Shown here: positions 26,107 to 34,404 of the stretch, piece by piece
Position numbering within the stretch: position 1 is the stretch's first letter
How the letters are laid out: each line of letters begins with the position of its first letter
Program-made: the position numbers and the translations under genes
NCBI GenBank assembly: GCA_003151985.1
Contig: PLZC01000328.1
Location: 751-39,615, forward strand
Length of the DNA: 38,865 nt
Direction of reading: 5' to 3'
Source of the DNA: Acidobacteriaceae bacterium
GTDB taxonomy: Bacteria > Acidobacteriota > Terriglobia > Terriglobales > Acidobacteriaceae
Notes under the pieces: generated by a model
Seen by the model: the letters and a program-made list of their open reading frames with translations, nothing else
Databases searched by the model: none
What the model was told of the DNA's origin: nothing

Positions 26107-27252
26107 CTAGTCAATATTGCTGACCTTTCCTCCGGTAAAAGTGACCTTCATCTTCATGTCCGTGTAGAAGAAGATCATCTTCTGTCCTGCCGCCGCCTTT
26201 CTCTGTGGCTCACCGAAAGCGGCAGTCACTTGATCCCTCGTCTGGCCCATTGCGATGGTTGGCGCGGGAGCAGGCGGCGGCGGGGGTGGTGCAACGTCTT
26301 CATATTGGCGTGGCGCGGGAAGCGGAGAGGAATTTGTGTCTTGAAATGAAGCCGACCCAGAATCAGGCGGCAGTGCGCCCCCCTGCCGAAGCCATATCTC
26401 TCCGTTGGCGGCGACCAGCCTGTCAGGTTGAATCCTGTAACCGAAGGAGTTCCCATTCACCGTCAGCGTCAACGAATCTCCGGTCACGCGATAGGCGCCG
26501 CGGCTCTGCGGAGCGCCCGGGATAAGCAGGATCGCGGCGGTATCGGAAACAAAAACGAGTTCCGCGCCCTTGGCCGTCAGGATGTACTTTCCAGAGACGA
26601 GGGCCCGTTGTTCGCCTTCCGCCGGGTTCATGCCGGGCGCCGGAGCAGGTTGATTGCCTGCATCCGTTGCAGACCCATCCCCGGTCGGTACAACCGTCAG
26701 CACCTCTGCCACCATTTGCAGGACGGCATCTAACGATGGCATTTCCTTCTTGTTGGGAAAAGGAATCTTCAGATTCCCGTAGTAGCGGGTATCGCCGATG
26801 GGGTCGCTGTAAAGCTGAAAAACCACACTGTCTTTTTGAACTTTGAGCCCTGTGACCCAGCACTTGTCCCCAATCGCGAATTGAGCCTTCGGATAACTGT
26901 CCGACGTGGCCCCTCCCGGCGCCAACATGGTGATGGCAAGGTCCTTTCCAAAACCGCCCCAACCTTGGCCTATTTTCCCGTTCTTGTAAGTGTTTGAAGG
27001 TGGCAAAGGCGCCGCGACACTGTAAATCATCATGCCTTGGCGGTGCATCTCAACAACCGCACCGGGAGTGACAATTTCCGAACGGTCGGCTGCCGTTGTG
27101 GTCAATTTGAACTGTGAAGTGAGTCTCGCTTGAATGACCGCGGGGTCCGCGGTTTGCGCAGCCAGCGCCAAGCCTGAGATTGATGTGACAACGGCTAATC
27201 CGAATACGGCAATCCCCTCAACCTGAAACATAGGCCTCATCTCTTTCATCAT
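26107..27252 (-). CDS. Exported protein with BamE-like C-terminus, first gene of the minus operon
   Basis: The 381-residue protein has an N-terminal export signal (VEGIAVFGLAVVTSISGLAL then AAQ), a domain with NTYKNGKIGQG and RYYGNLKIPFPNKKEMPS, a linker, a small beta region (GAYRVTGDSLTLTVNGNSFG), poly-proline and a BamE/SmpA-like tail (IAMGQTRDQVTAAFGEPQRK). The tail is nearly identical to that of its downstream paralog at both protein and DNA level, while the middle parts have diverged. That suggests constraint or gene conversion on the tail. The first ATG (27252) lies about 24 bases from the predicted transcription start and lacks a good ribosome site. The ATG at 27231, with GAG-rich sequence upstream, is a realistic alternative. 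Function is unknown; an envelope-assembly role is only suggested by the tail. Confidence 0.7.
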   Translation of the reverse strand: MMKEMRPMFQVEGIAVFGLAVVTSISGLALAAQTADPAVIQARLTSQFKLTTTAADRSEIVTPGAVVEMHRQGMMIYSVAAPLPPSNTYKNGKIGQGWGGFGKDLAITMLAPGGATSDSYPKAQFAIGDKCWVTGLKVQKDSVVFQLYSDPIGDTRYYGNLKIPFPNKKEMPSLDAVLQMVAEVLTVVPTGDGSATDAGNQPAPAPGMNPAEGEQRALVSGKYILTAKGAELVFVSDTAAILLIPGAPQSRGAYRVTGDSLTLTVNGNSFGYRIQPDRLVAANGEIWLRQGGALPPDSGSASFQDTNSSPLPAPRQYEDVAPPPPPPAPAPTIAMGQTRDQVTAAFGEPQRKAAAGQKMIFFYTDMKMKVTFTGGKVSNID

Positions 27253-27282
27253 CGGAGGGGGGAGTTATTGTGAGAACTGCAA

Positions 27283-27311
27283 TATATACTCCAATAATTC
27301 AGAGAAGTCAA
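27283..27311 (-). promoter_or_regulatory. Sigma-70-type promoter of the minus-strand operon
   Basis: On the minus strand TTGACT (27311-27306) and TATATA (27288-27283) are separated by exactly 17 bases, about 31 bases before the ATG at 27252. It is the best -35/-10 pair noticed in the window and would drive the five genes from 27252 to 20987. Confidence 0.65.
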
Positions 27312-27323
27312 AGCGGCGTCCCA

Positions 27324-27740
27324 CTATGCAATCAAACGATTGCGCATCATGCGCGGAGGCCTGGAAATCTTGCGGCTGGCGCAATGGTCGGCGTTCAGCG
27401 ACGCTTTGAAATATGCAGGCTGGCGCGCTCTTCGTGGAGTTTCATCATGCAATTCGTCTATCTTTTTTTTGGCCAAACCCAGGGCCTTTTTTCCTAATGC
27501 AGTTATGTTGTATATCCTGCGCCTGCGCCCGCTGGCGCTCTTCAACTGCGACTTAAGCAGCCCATCCCGTTCCATCCCATGAAGCAGCGGGTACAAAGTG
27601 CCAGGGCCGATGCGATAGCCATGATGATTGAGTTCCTCCATCATCGCCAACCCGAAGATCGGCTCGCAGGAAGCATGCACCAGCGCGTGAATGCGGATAA
27701 GGCCGGCAAAAAGCTCCCGCTGGTGTGTTGGAGCCGCCAA
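27324..27740 (-). CDS. PadR-family transcriptional regulator
   Basis: The product is a 138-residue winged-helix repressor of the PadR family. Typical phrases are present: IHALVHASCEPIFGLAMMEELNHHGYRIGPGTLYPLLHGMERDGLL (recognition helix around GTLYPLL), GRRRRIYNITALGKKAL at the wing, then a C-terminal helix for dimerisation. PadR proteins usually repress efflux or detoxification genes and are relieved by small phenolic or drug-like ligands. The chosen start is TTG at 27740, because AAAGGAG lies about six bases upstream of it. A TTG at 27767 is possible but would run into the operator region. It is transcribed away from the efflux operon, with a near-palindrome in the gap, so it is the probable local regulator of that operon and of itself. 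Confidence 0.88.
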   Translation of the reverse strand: MAAPTHQRELFAGLIRIHALVHASCEPIFGLAMMEELNHHGYRIGPGTLYPLLHGMERDGLLKSQLKSASGRRRRIYNITALGKKALGLAKKKIDELHDETPRRARQPAYFKASLNADHCASRKISRPPRMMRNRLIA

Positions 27741-27770
27741 AGAGTCTCCTTTCGCTTTCAACCGCAATCG

Positions 27771-27791
27771 TACTATCGAATTTCGATGGTA
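27771..27791. promoter_or_regulatory. Probable PadR operator
   Basis: The half-sites TACTATCGAA (27771-27780) and TCGATGGTA (27783-27791) form a 21-base near-palindrome with two mismatched pairs around a central T. It lies 30 bases upstream of padR and 54 bases upstream of the efflux operon. A TATGAT hexamer at 27790-27795 on the plus strand overlaps its edge and a TACGAT (27772-27767) overlaps it on the minus strand, so binding could shut off both directions. Confidence 0.6.
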
Positions 27792-27845
27792 TGATCCTGT
27801 TCAGACGGTAAAGGTCGCTCCAACCTGGAGTCAAGGCTCACCTCT

Positions 27846-29276
27846 ATGCATCGACCCTTGTTTGCATTTTCATGCATCGTTGGCTCGCTCTTCATCGTTG
27901 GTCCGGGTATTTTAGAAAGCGCTCCAGCGCAGTCCCTCGAGACAAATGGCTCCCCTCCGGTGACGATCGAACAGGTCATCGAATTTGCCAGGGCACATTA
28001 TCCTGCCATCAAGTCAGCGCAAGCACAACAGCGTGCGGCGCAAGGAGCCATCGGCGTTGCAAAGACGGACTATCTGCCGCGTACCGATCTTCTTTGGCAG
28101 ACAAACCGAGCCACCGCAAACAATATTTACGGCCTTCTTTTGCCGCAAGGCGTGATTCCCAATATCTCCGGACCGGTCATCTCATCGGATGTTACGCGAA
28201 GCGCATGGAGCAGCGGGGGTGGCGCCCTGCTCAGTTGGCAGCCATTCGATTTCGGGGTGCGAAGTGCAAAGGTAGTTGCCGCCCGGGAAGGAAGCATTGC
28301 GGCTGAACATGCGGCCGCCCTCACGACACTTGAGGTTACGGCGGCGGCAGGAAGTGCGTTTCTCGACCTGGCTGCCGCACAACAAATTAGTACGGTCGCG
28401 CAGGCAAACGTCAGACGCAATGAAACTTTCGACCAGTCTGTACATGTGCTGGTGGACAACCTGCTCCGCCCCGGTGCGGACGCTTCCCTTGCCGATGCTC
28501 AACTCGCGCTGGCGCGGAATGAATTGATCCAGGCGCAGACTCAGCAAGCCGTCAAGCGTTCGGTGTTGGCAGCCTATATCGATAAACGCGGCGAGCAGGT
28601 GGCGATAGACGCATCGCAACTTCTCGCCGCCAATCCAACGTCTGATTTTGCAGCAACTGAGGCAGCGGTCCATCCATATGTGCTGGAAGAGAACGCATTG
28701 TCATTACAGCAAGAAGCTCAGAGGCGCATGATCGACCGCAGTTATGTTCCAGTCTTCCGTGCATTAGGCTCTTTATCGGGGCGCGGCGCCGGCACAGGCC
28801 TCACCGGCCAGTTTCAGCGCGGCACTGCGGGCCTTGCGCCAGGCACATTCAATTGGGCCGCCGGTGTCCAGGTCACATTCGCAGCCTTCGACTACTTCAG
28901 TATTCGGGATCAGAAAAAGGTTCAAAGTGCCAAAGTAGATGCTGAACAATCACGTTACGACCTGGCACGGACAAATGTCTCGGCCGCAATCGAGCAAGCT
29001 CGTTCAACCCTTGCGGGCGCCCGACAAATCGCGGCCAATACGCCAATGGAACTGTCTGCTGCCCAAGCCGGCGAACAGCAGCAACAGGCTCGCTATCGGT
29101 CTGGCCTGGCCACAGTCGTAGATGTGGCTGCGGCTGAGGGTGTGCTGGTCCAGGCCGAAGCCGACGACCTGATTGCCCACCTCGGAATATGGCGCGCCGA
29201 ACTTGGGGTTGCGGCTGCGCAGGGAGATCTCCAGCCCTTTCTTCAGTTGCTGCAAAATCAGGCGAAAGGACGTTAA
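27846..29276 (+). CDS. TolC-like outer-membrane efflux factor
   Basis: The 476-residue protein is the outer-membrane channel of the tripartite pump encoded here. A signal peptide covers about residues 1-29. The mature part has the internal duplication and heptad-rich helices of the outer-membrane factor family: VTIEQVIEFARAHYPAIKSAQAQQRAAQGAIGVAKTDYLP at the first helical hairpin, a second hairpin around EARS-like sequence near 370-440 (EQARSTLAGARQIAANTPMELSAAQAGEQQQQARYRSGLATVVDV) and barrel strands in between. The phrase RYRSGLATVVDVAAAEGVL is diagnostic. No lipobox cysteine is seen. Six bases separate its stop from the RND gene, so the three pump genes form one operon. Expected control is by the divergent PadR. 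Confidence 0.88.
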   Translation: MHRPLFAFSCIVGSLFIVGPGILESAPAQSLETNGSPPVTIEQVIEFARAHYPAIKSAQAQQRAAQGAIGVAKTDYLPRTDLLWQTNRATANNIYGLLLPQGVIPNISGPVISSDVTRSAWSSGGGALLSWQPFDFGVRSAKVVAAREGSIAAEHAAALTTLEVTAAAGSAFLDLAAAQQISTVAQANVRRNETFDQSVHVLVDNLLRPGADASLADAQLALARNELIQAQTQQAVKRSVLAAYIDKRGEQVAIDASQLLAANPTSDFAATEAAVHPYVLEENALSLQQEAQRRMIDRSYVPVFRALGSLSGRGAGTGLTGQFQRGTAGLAPGTFNWAAGVQVTFAAFDYFSIRDQKKVQSAKVDAEQSRYDLARTNVSAAIEQARSTLAGARQIAANTPMELSAAQAGEQQQQARYRSGLATVVDVAAAEGVLVQAEADDLIAHLGIWRAELGVAAAQGDLQPFLQLLQNQAKGR

Positions 29277-29282
29277 CAGTCC

Positions 29283-32200
29283 ATGTGGCTAATTCGCGCA
29301 GCTCTCCGACGCCCGATCACTGTCCTTGTTCTTGTGGTTGCTTTGGGGCTCTCGTCCATTCTCGCTATCATGCGGACGCGCGTGGACATTTTTCCGAATC
29401 TCGATCTTCCAGTGATTTACGTTGCGCAACCTTATGGCGGCATGAGTCCCCAGCAGATGGAGGGATTTGTCTCGTATTACTACGAGTACCACTTCCTCTA
29501 TATCAACGGAATCGAGAGCGTCGAGGCAAAGTCGATCCAGGGCACGGCTCTCTTGCGGCTCACATTTCATCCCGGCACCAATATGAGCGAGGCGCTCGCA
29601 GAAACGATCTCTTATGTGAATCGCGCACGCGCGTTCATGCCCCCGGGAACTGTGTCGCCATTCGTCATTCGTTACGACGCCGGCACTTTGCCTGTGGGGT
29701 ACATGGTCTTCTCCAGCCCATCCAGGACGCTTGGCGAGATTCAGGACCTGGCGCTCAATCGCGTTCGCCCGGTTTTCGCAACGCTTCCCGGTGTATCTTC
29801 TCCGCCGCCCTTTGGAGGAAATCAGCGAACCATCGTTATCAACGTCGATCCGCAGAAGCTCGAAGCTTATGGGTTGTCTCCGGACCAAGTCGCACGGTCG
29901 TTGACCAGCGGCAACAGCATTCAGCCCGCCGGCAATGCTGACATTGGAACCGCGCATACACTTGTTACAACGGACACGACGGTGACGCAGATCGGCGACC
30001 TGCTGAGCATTCCGCTAAAGCTCGGCCCAGGCGCATCTGTTTATATTCGCGATGTCGGTAGCGTTTCCGACTCATCCGATCTTTTGGCGGGCTACGCTCT
30101 TTTGAACGGAAAGAGGACCATCTACATTCCGGTCACAAAGCGGCCCGACGCTTCGACTCTCACAGTTGTAAAAGAAGTCCGTGAAAGCCTGGCCCGCTTT
30201 CAATCGCTCGTTCCCGAAGACGTCAAGATCACATACGAGTTCGACCAGTCGCAGTATGTGCGGAATGCGTTGATGTCCGTGTTGCGCGAGGGAATCATTG
30301 GAGCTCTCCTTACCGGGCTCATGCTGCTTCTCTTCCTTCGCGACTGGCGCTCTTCGTTGATCGTTGTCATTACCATTCCTTTCGCATTGCTGACGGCGGT
30401 TGTGCTGCTCAAGCTCGCCGGCCAGACTATCAACATCATGACGCTTGGCGGTCTCGCGTTGGCCGTCGGTGTTCTAGTCGATGAAGGCACGGTGCTACTG
30501 GAAAATATTCATGTTCATTTGGACGAAGCCGAGAATACGGCTCGCGCCGTGCATCTTGCCAGTCGTGAAGTCGCTACACCCCGCTTGCTTGCCATGCTCT
30601 GCGTGATGGCGGTGTTCATCCCATCCTTTTTTATGACAGGGCCGGCTCAATCTCTGTTCCTTCCGCTTTCGCTTGCCGTGGGCTTTGCGATGGGCGCCTC
30701 CTATCTTCTATCAAGTTCGCTGGTTCCGGTTCTGGCGAACTGGATGCTGAAGGCAAAATCTTCTGAAGAAAAAAATGCTGCTCACGTCGAAGGCAGCTTT
30801 GATCGCTTCCGCCGCCGATTCGAGAGCACTCTTGAGCGGGTCATGCGCGTTCCGGCTTTGATCCTCGGCATTTACATTATCGTCGCGCTCCTGGTGCTGC
30901 TCTTCATTACGCCGCGCATTGCCGAAGAAATCTTCCCGTCCGCTGCCTCAACTCAGTTCCGCCTCCGGATCGACGCACCGGATGGAACTCGCGTAGCGGT
31001 GACCGAGCAGATGGTGAAGCGAGTTCTCGCCTCCATTCAGGAGGTGGCCGGAATCGAGAATCTCGACCTGAGTCTCGGATATGTTGGTACGCAAGGTTCT
31101 TCCTATCCCATCAATTCAGTCTTCCTTTGGACGAGCGGCCCGCAACAGGCAATCATCAATGTTGGCCTGAAGCAAGGCGCCTCGTTAAAGCTTGCCGACC
31201 TCGAAGAACGTCTGCGGAAAACACTTCCCCAACAGTTTCCCGACACGCACTTCTCCTTTGATCCGGGCGATCTTATCAACCAGACACTCAGCTTCGGCTC
31301 CGCGTCCCTTGCCGAGGTCACAGTTACCGGCCCGCAGTATGCGGATGTCGCGAGCTACGCTGAGCGAGTCCGACAAAAGCTGGCCGCCGTTCCCGTGCTT
31401 CGGGATCTCGAATACGAAGAGCCGCTGCATTATCCAACAGTTGATATTCGCGTAAACAGGTTGATGGCGGGGCAGTTGGGAACGACCGCGGATGCTGTCG
31501 GCTCGGCTGTTGTCGCTGCGACAGCTTCCAGCCGTTTCATTGCCCCTAGTTACTGGCGCGACCCAAGGTCCGGTGTAAGTTACCAGGTCCAGGTTCAGGT
31601 CCCGCAGGCCAAGATGACTTCAATCGCCGACATTGGCAATATTCCAGTCGGCAGCACCACGGGCGCTCGACCACTTGTCAATCAGCTTGCCGATTTGCGA
31701 ACCGGCACTGTCCCCGGCGAGCTCGACAGGCAGAACGGGCAGTGGATGCTCGCACTCTCAGCGAATGTAGCTGGAAGAGATTTGCGGATAGCAAACAATG
31801 CAATCGAGCAGGCACTTAAAGACACCGGAGCGCCGCCCCGCGGAGTGAGGACACAAATCCGTGGGCAAGTGAGCGCGATGCACCAGATCTTCGGTGAACT
31901 CGTCATCGGTCTCGGGGCGGCAATTGGAGTCATCCTTCTGCTGCTCACAGCAAACTTCCAATCGTTGAGGCTTGCGCTCGCGGTTCTCTCCACTGCGCCC
32001 GCTGTGCTCACAGGCTCGGTTCTCATGCTGCTCATTACAGGAACAACCCTGAATCTGGAGAGCTTCATGGGGACGATCATGGCCATTGGCGTCGCTGTTG
32101 CAAACGCTATCTTGCTGGTCAGCTTCGCCGAGCAAAACCGGCTGAAGGGAATTCCCGCAAGAGAAGCCGCGCGTAGTGCAGCGGCCGAGCGCCTTCGTCC

Positions 32201-32456
32201 GGTGTTGATGACGAGCGCAGCCATGATTGCCGGCATGGTGCCGATGGCGCTTGCGATCGGCCAGGGTAGCGAGGAGACAGCGCCGCTGGGCCGCGCCGTC
32301 ATTGGCGGCCTGTCGGTTGCCACGCTCGCAACGCTCTTTCTTCTGCCCATGGTCTTTGGCATTGTGCAGCGAAACGCCGCAATCGGCTCGCGATCTCTTG
32401 ATCCTGAAGATCCGGAAAGCCACTGGTTCGAAAAGCAATCGGAGGTTGTGCGATGA
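29283..32456 (+). CDS. RND-family efflux permease
   Basis: The 1057-residue inner-membrane pump has the RND twofold layout: N-terminal helix (RRPITVLVLVVALGLSSIL), a large periplasmic loop, a helical block around 330-500, a second loop and a final helical block from about 870. FPNLDLPVIYVAQPYGGMSP is typical of the family. In helix 4 the proton-relay pair of AcrB (Asp407-Asp408) is Asp400-Glu401 here (GVLVDEGTVLLEN). In helix 10 the AcrB Lys940 position is Ala940 (GVAVANAILLVSFAE). It is thus not a standard AcrB type, and its proton pathway must differ in detail. The substrate is unknown. It shares an ATGA overlap with the adaptor gene that follows. Confidence 0.92.
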   Translation: MWLIRAALRRPITVLVLVVALGLSSILAIMRTRVDIFPNLDLPVIYVAQPYGGMSPQQMEGFVSYYYEYHFLYINGIESVEAKSIQGTALLRLTFHPGTNMSEALAETISYVNRARAFMPPGTVSPFVIRYDAGTLPVGYMVFSSPSRTLGEIQDLALNRVRPVFATLPGVSSPPPFGGNQRTIVINVDPQKLEAYGLSPDQVARSLTSGNSIQPAGNADIGTAHTLVTTDTTVTQIGDLLSIPLKLGPGASVYIRDVGSVSDSSDLLAGYALLNGKRTIYIPVTKRPDASTLTVVKEVRESLARFQSLVPEDVKITYEFDQSQYVRNALMSVLREGIIGALLTGLMLLLFLRDWRSSLIVVITIPFALLTAVVLLKLAGQTINIMTLGGLALAVGVLVDEGTVLLENIHVHLDEAENTARAVHLASREVATPRLLAMLCVMAVFIPSFFMTGPAQSLFLPLSLAVGFAMGASYLLSSSLVPVLANWMLKAKSSEEKNAAHVEGSFDRFRRRFESTLERVMRVPALILGIYIIVALLVLLFITPRIAEEIFPSAASTQFRLRIDAPDGTRVAVTEQMVKRVLASIQEVAGIENLDLSLGYVGTQGSSYPINSVFLWTSGPQQAIINVGLKQGASLKLADLEERLRKTLPQQFPDTHFSFDPGDLINQTLSFGSASLAEVTVTGPQYADVASYAERVRQKLAAVPVLRDLEYEEPLHYPTVDIRVNRLMAGQLGTTADAVGSAVVAATASSRFIAPSYWRDPRSGVSYQVQVQVPQAKMTSIADIGNIPVGSTTGARPLVNQLADLRTGTVPGELDRQNGQWMLALSANVAGRDLRIANNAIEQALKDTGAPPRGVRTQIRGQVSAMHQIFGELVIGLGAAIGVILLLLTANFQSLRLALAVLSTAPAVLTGSVLMLLITGTTLNLESFMGTIMAIGVAVANAILLVSFAEQNRLKGIPAREAARSAAAERLRPVLMTSAAMIAGMVPMALAIGQGSEETAPLGRAVIGGLSVATLATLFLLPMVFGIVQRNAAIGSRSLDPEDPESHWFEKQSEVVR

Positions 32457-33622
32457 ATCGTTTGTCTTTCGTTTCTGCTGCGCTGGTCTTAGCAGTTGTT
32501 GGATGCAGCACAGCGCCTTCCGACAAGAGTGCCGGCTCAGCAAAGCAAGCCGCTGCTGCTCCCACTACGGTAGCCGCAATCTCTGTAGCTTCAAAAAAGC
32601 TGCAAACGACTATCTCGCTGCCGGCACAACTTGTGCCTTACGAACAGGTTGATATCTATCCGAAGGTGACGGGCTTTGTAGACGCGGTGAGCGTGGATCG
32701 TGGCTCTCGCGTTCAGCGTGGACAGTTGCTCGTGCGGCTCACAGCGCCGGAGCTCAACAGCCAGCGCTCACAGGCCGAGGCCGCGGTTCGCGCCGCACAG
32801 TCTCTACTCGCTACGGCCAAAGCCAAGCTTGCTTCAGACAACGGAACTTATCTTCATATGGTGGCGGCAGCGAAGACTCCCGGCGTTCTTGCGGAGAACG
32901 ATGTTGCCGTAGCAAACCAGGCGGTATCAGCCGATCAGGGCCAGGTCGATGCCGCCGAGCAAAATATATCCGCAGCCCGCGATGCATTGCGAAGCATAAG
33001 TCAACTGGAGTCGTACTTGAATATCACCGCCCCATTCGCGGGCGTAGTTACAACGCGGAACCTTCACCCGGGCGCGCTGATTGGACCTGCTTCAGGCCAA
33101 GGCGGCGCACTGCCCATCCTCCAGATCGTCGACGATAGGCGTCTCCGCCTCGTAGTACCTGTTCCTGAAGCGCAGGTGGGCGATATGAAGGCCGGGCAGG
33201 TTGTATCTTTCACGGTTCCCGCCTATCCTGGCCAAATCTTCAAGGCGCCCATTCAACGGATCTCTCGCGAGGTGGACGATAAGTCGCGTACCATGCCCGT
33301 AGAACTCGACGTTGTGAACCGCGACGGCAAACTCTCCCCCGGCAGTTTCACAACTGTTTCATGGCCGATGGAGCGGGGCTATCCGACTCTGTTTGTTTCG
33401 GCGTCGGCTGTTACGAGCGATCAACAACACACCTTCGTTATAAGAGTTCGAAATAACAAGACGGAGTGGGTCACAGTTCAGACCGGTCAGACAGTCAATG
33501 GAGAAGTCGAAGTATTTGGTGACCTGTCCCAGGGCGATCAGGTGGTAAAAGCAGCGTCCGATGCGATCCATTCCGGGGATGAGGTTCGTGTTCAAACGAC
33601 GGCAACTTCGTCCGGCAAGTAA
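32453..33622 (+). CDS. RND efflux periplasmic adaptor lipoprotein (membrane fusion protein)
   Basis: The 389-residue protein links the RND pump to the outer-membrane channel. A lipoprotein signal is evident: MNRLSFVSAALVLAVVGCS, with Cys18 as the likely lipidated residue. The mature part shows the adaptor order: a lipoyl/barrel-sandwich half (YPKVTGFVDAVSVDRGSRVQRGQLLVRL), an alpha-hairpin with coiled-coil character (about 100-180), the second lipoyl half (ITAPFAGVVTTRNLHPGALIG), then beta-barrel and membrane-proximal domains. The start overlaps the RND stop as ATGA. The gene order channel-pump-adaptor is less usual than adaptor-pump-channel. It ends 46 bases before the remnant on the opposite strand. 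Confidence 0.92.
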   Translation: MNRLSFVSAALVLAVVGCSTAPSDKSAGSAKQAAAAPTTVAAISVASKKLQTTISLPAQLVPYEQVDIYPKVTGFVDAVSVDRGSRVQRGQLLVRLTAPELNSQRSQAEAAVRAAQSLLATAKAKLASDNGTYLHMVAAAKTPGVLAENDVAVANQAVSADQGQVDAAEQNISAARDALRSISQLESYLNITAPFAGVVTTRNLHPGALIGPASGQGGALPILQIVDDRRLRLVVPVPEAQVGDMKAGQVVSFTVPAYPGQIFKAPIQRISREVDDKSRTMPVELDVVNRDGKLSPGSFTTVSWPMERGYPTLFVSASAVTSDQQHTFVIRVRNNKTEWVTVQTGQTVNGEVEVFGDLSQGDQVVKAASDAIHSGDEVRVQTTATSSGK

Positions 33623-33668
33623 CGGGGACCGCTCAACGGAACAACGGAGTCCGGACGATTCGCCTGCT

Positions 33669-33956
33669 TCACAAGCCTCCAACAGCAGAATCGGGTGACC
33701 CATTAAGTAGCTTCCGCATCTGTTGACTCTGAGTCAGGTAAGCCGGGGCATCGCCGTTGACGTGCGCAGATCCCGGAGGCCGAATCATCAAGTCGGCGCC
33801 GACGCCGCGAGTGCGCCGCGCGGTTCCGTCCAGCGCGCCAAAGCTTACGCCAATCAGGGTGAGGATCATCGCTACCTCTACGGCGATCGCAAGCACACTC
33901 AGGACCGCCCGCACAGGCCGATGGGCGAGGTTGGAGAGTGCAAGCTTATTGATCAA
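33669..33956 (-). pseudogene. Truncated ABC transporter permease (MacB/FtsX-type N-terminus)
   Basis: The readable 95 residues begin like the first helix of an acidobacterial MacB/FtsX-type permease: INKLALSNLAHRPVRAVLSV, a strongly hydrophobic AIAVEVAMILTLIGVSFGAL, then DGTARRTRGVGADLMIRPPGS. Those proteins run to about 400 residues with three more helices, but here the frame leaves the family after about residue 57 and stops at 33669, right beside the efflux operon. A TTG at 33956 with GGAAAGG upstream could still start translation, and it overlaps the GtrA gene end by 11 bases. The rest of the gene is absent, so this is a remnant cut by rearrangement. The family match is secure; whether it makes a peptide is unknown. 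Confidence 0.7.
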
Positions 33957-34404
33957 GGGAGCCTTTCCATGCGGCGCATTGATCGTGCAGATGAGTGTCG
34001 GCACGGTTATCCGAACGGACCGCGAAAACCCAGTTGTCTCCCACGCAGAAGTTGACCATGGAACAACACAAAATCGCGATGCCATTGGAGATGAGCACGG
34101 GCACATGCGCCTCATGAACCAGAATTTGCATCAGCGCAAGATTGCCCACCATGGAAACCAGGCCATTGGAGAGATGAAAGCGCACCAATTGAGCGAAACG
34201 CGTGGAGCGATTGCGGCGGTCTCGCCAAGTGAAGTGCAGGTGGGCAACAAAGTTGTGCAATAGTGAGAGTTCGATCGCCGCGGCCGATGCAATCAGGTAG
34301 TGGCCTGCGGTCCATCGGTTGAACAAAGTAAGTGCGGAAAGCTGCAAGACCACGCCAATAGCTCCCACCAGATTGAACTTGCCCCAGCGGAAGAAAGTGT
34401 TCAT
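33946..34404 (-). CDS. GtrA-like membrane protein
   Basis: The 152-residue protein has four hydrophobic helices and the typical GtrA phrases: FFRWGKFNLVGAIGVVLQLSAL at the start, IELSLLHNFVAHLHFTWRDR between helices 2 and 3, VRFHLSNGLVSMVGNLALMQIL, and a final helix with VNFCVGDNWVF. GtrA-type proteins act in the transfer of undecaprenyl- or lipid-linked sugars across the inner membrane. The ATG at 34404 overlaps the TGA of the upstream CDP-alcohol phosphatidyltransferase gene, so both are made together, and a shared lipid-modification pathway is likely. The last 20 residues (DNRADTHLHDQCAAWKGSLD) go beyond the usual family end and lie over the start of the permease remnant, so the native C-terminus may have been altered. 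Confidence 0.82.
   Translation of the reverse strand: MNTFFRWGKFNLVGAIGVVLQLSALTLFNRWTAGHYLIASAAAIELSLLHNFVAHLHFTWRDRRNRSTRFAQLVRFHLSNGLVSMVGNLALMQILVHEAHVPVLISNGIAILCCSMVNFCVGDNWVFAVRSDNRADTHLHDQCAAWKGSLDQ

Noticed and set aside
9731-27252. Idea that the cluster is a prophage or phage-tail-like particle
   Set aside because: No capsid, tail, terminase, integrase or lysis genes; the 'virion core' label sometimes attached to the SPFH family does not imply a phage.
31682-32543. Two long overlapping open frames opposite the RND gene
   Set aside because: Antisense to a clear RND domain; composition and lack of start signals indicate shadows.
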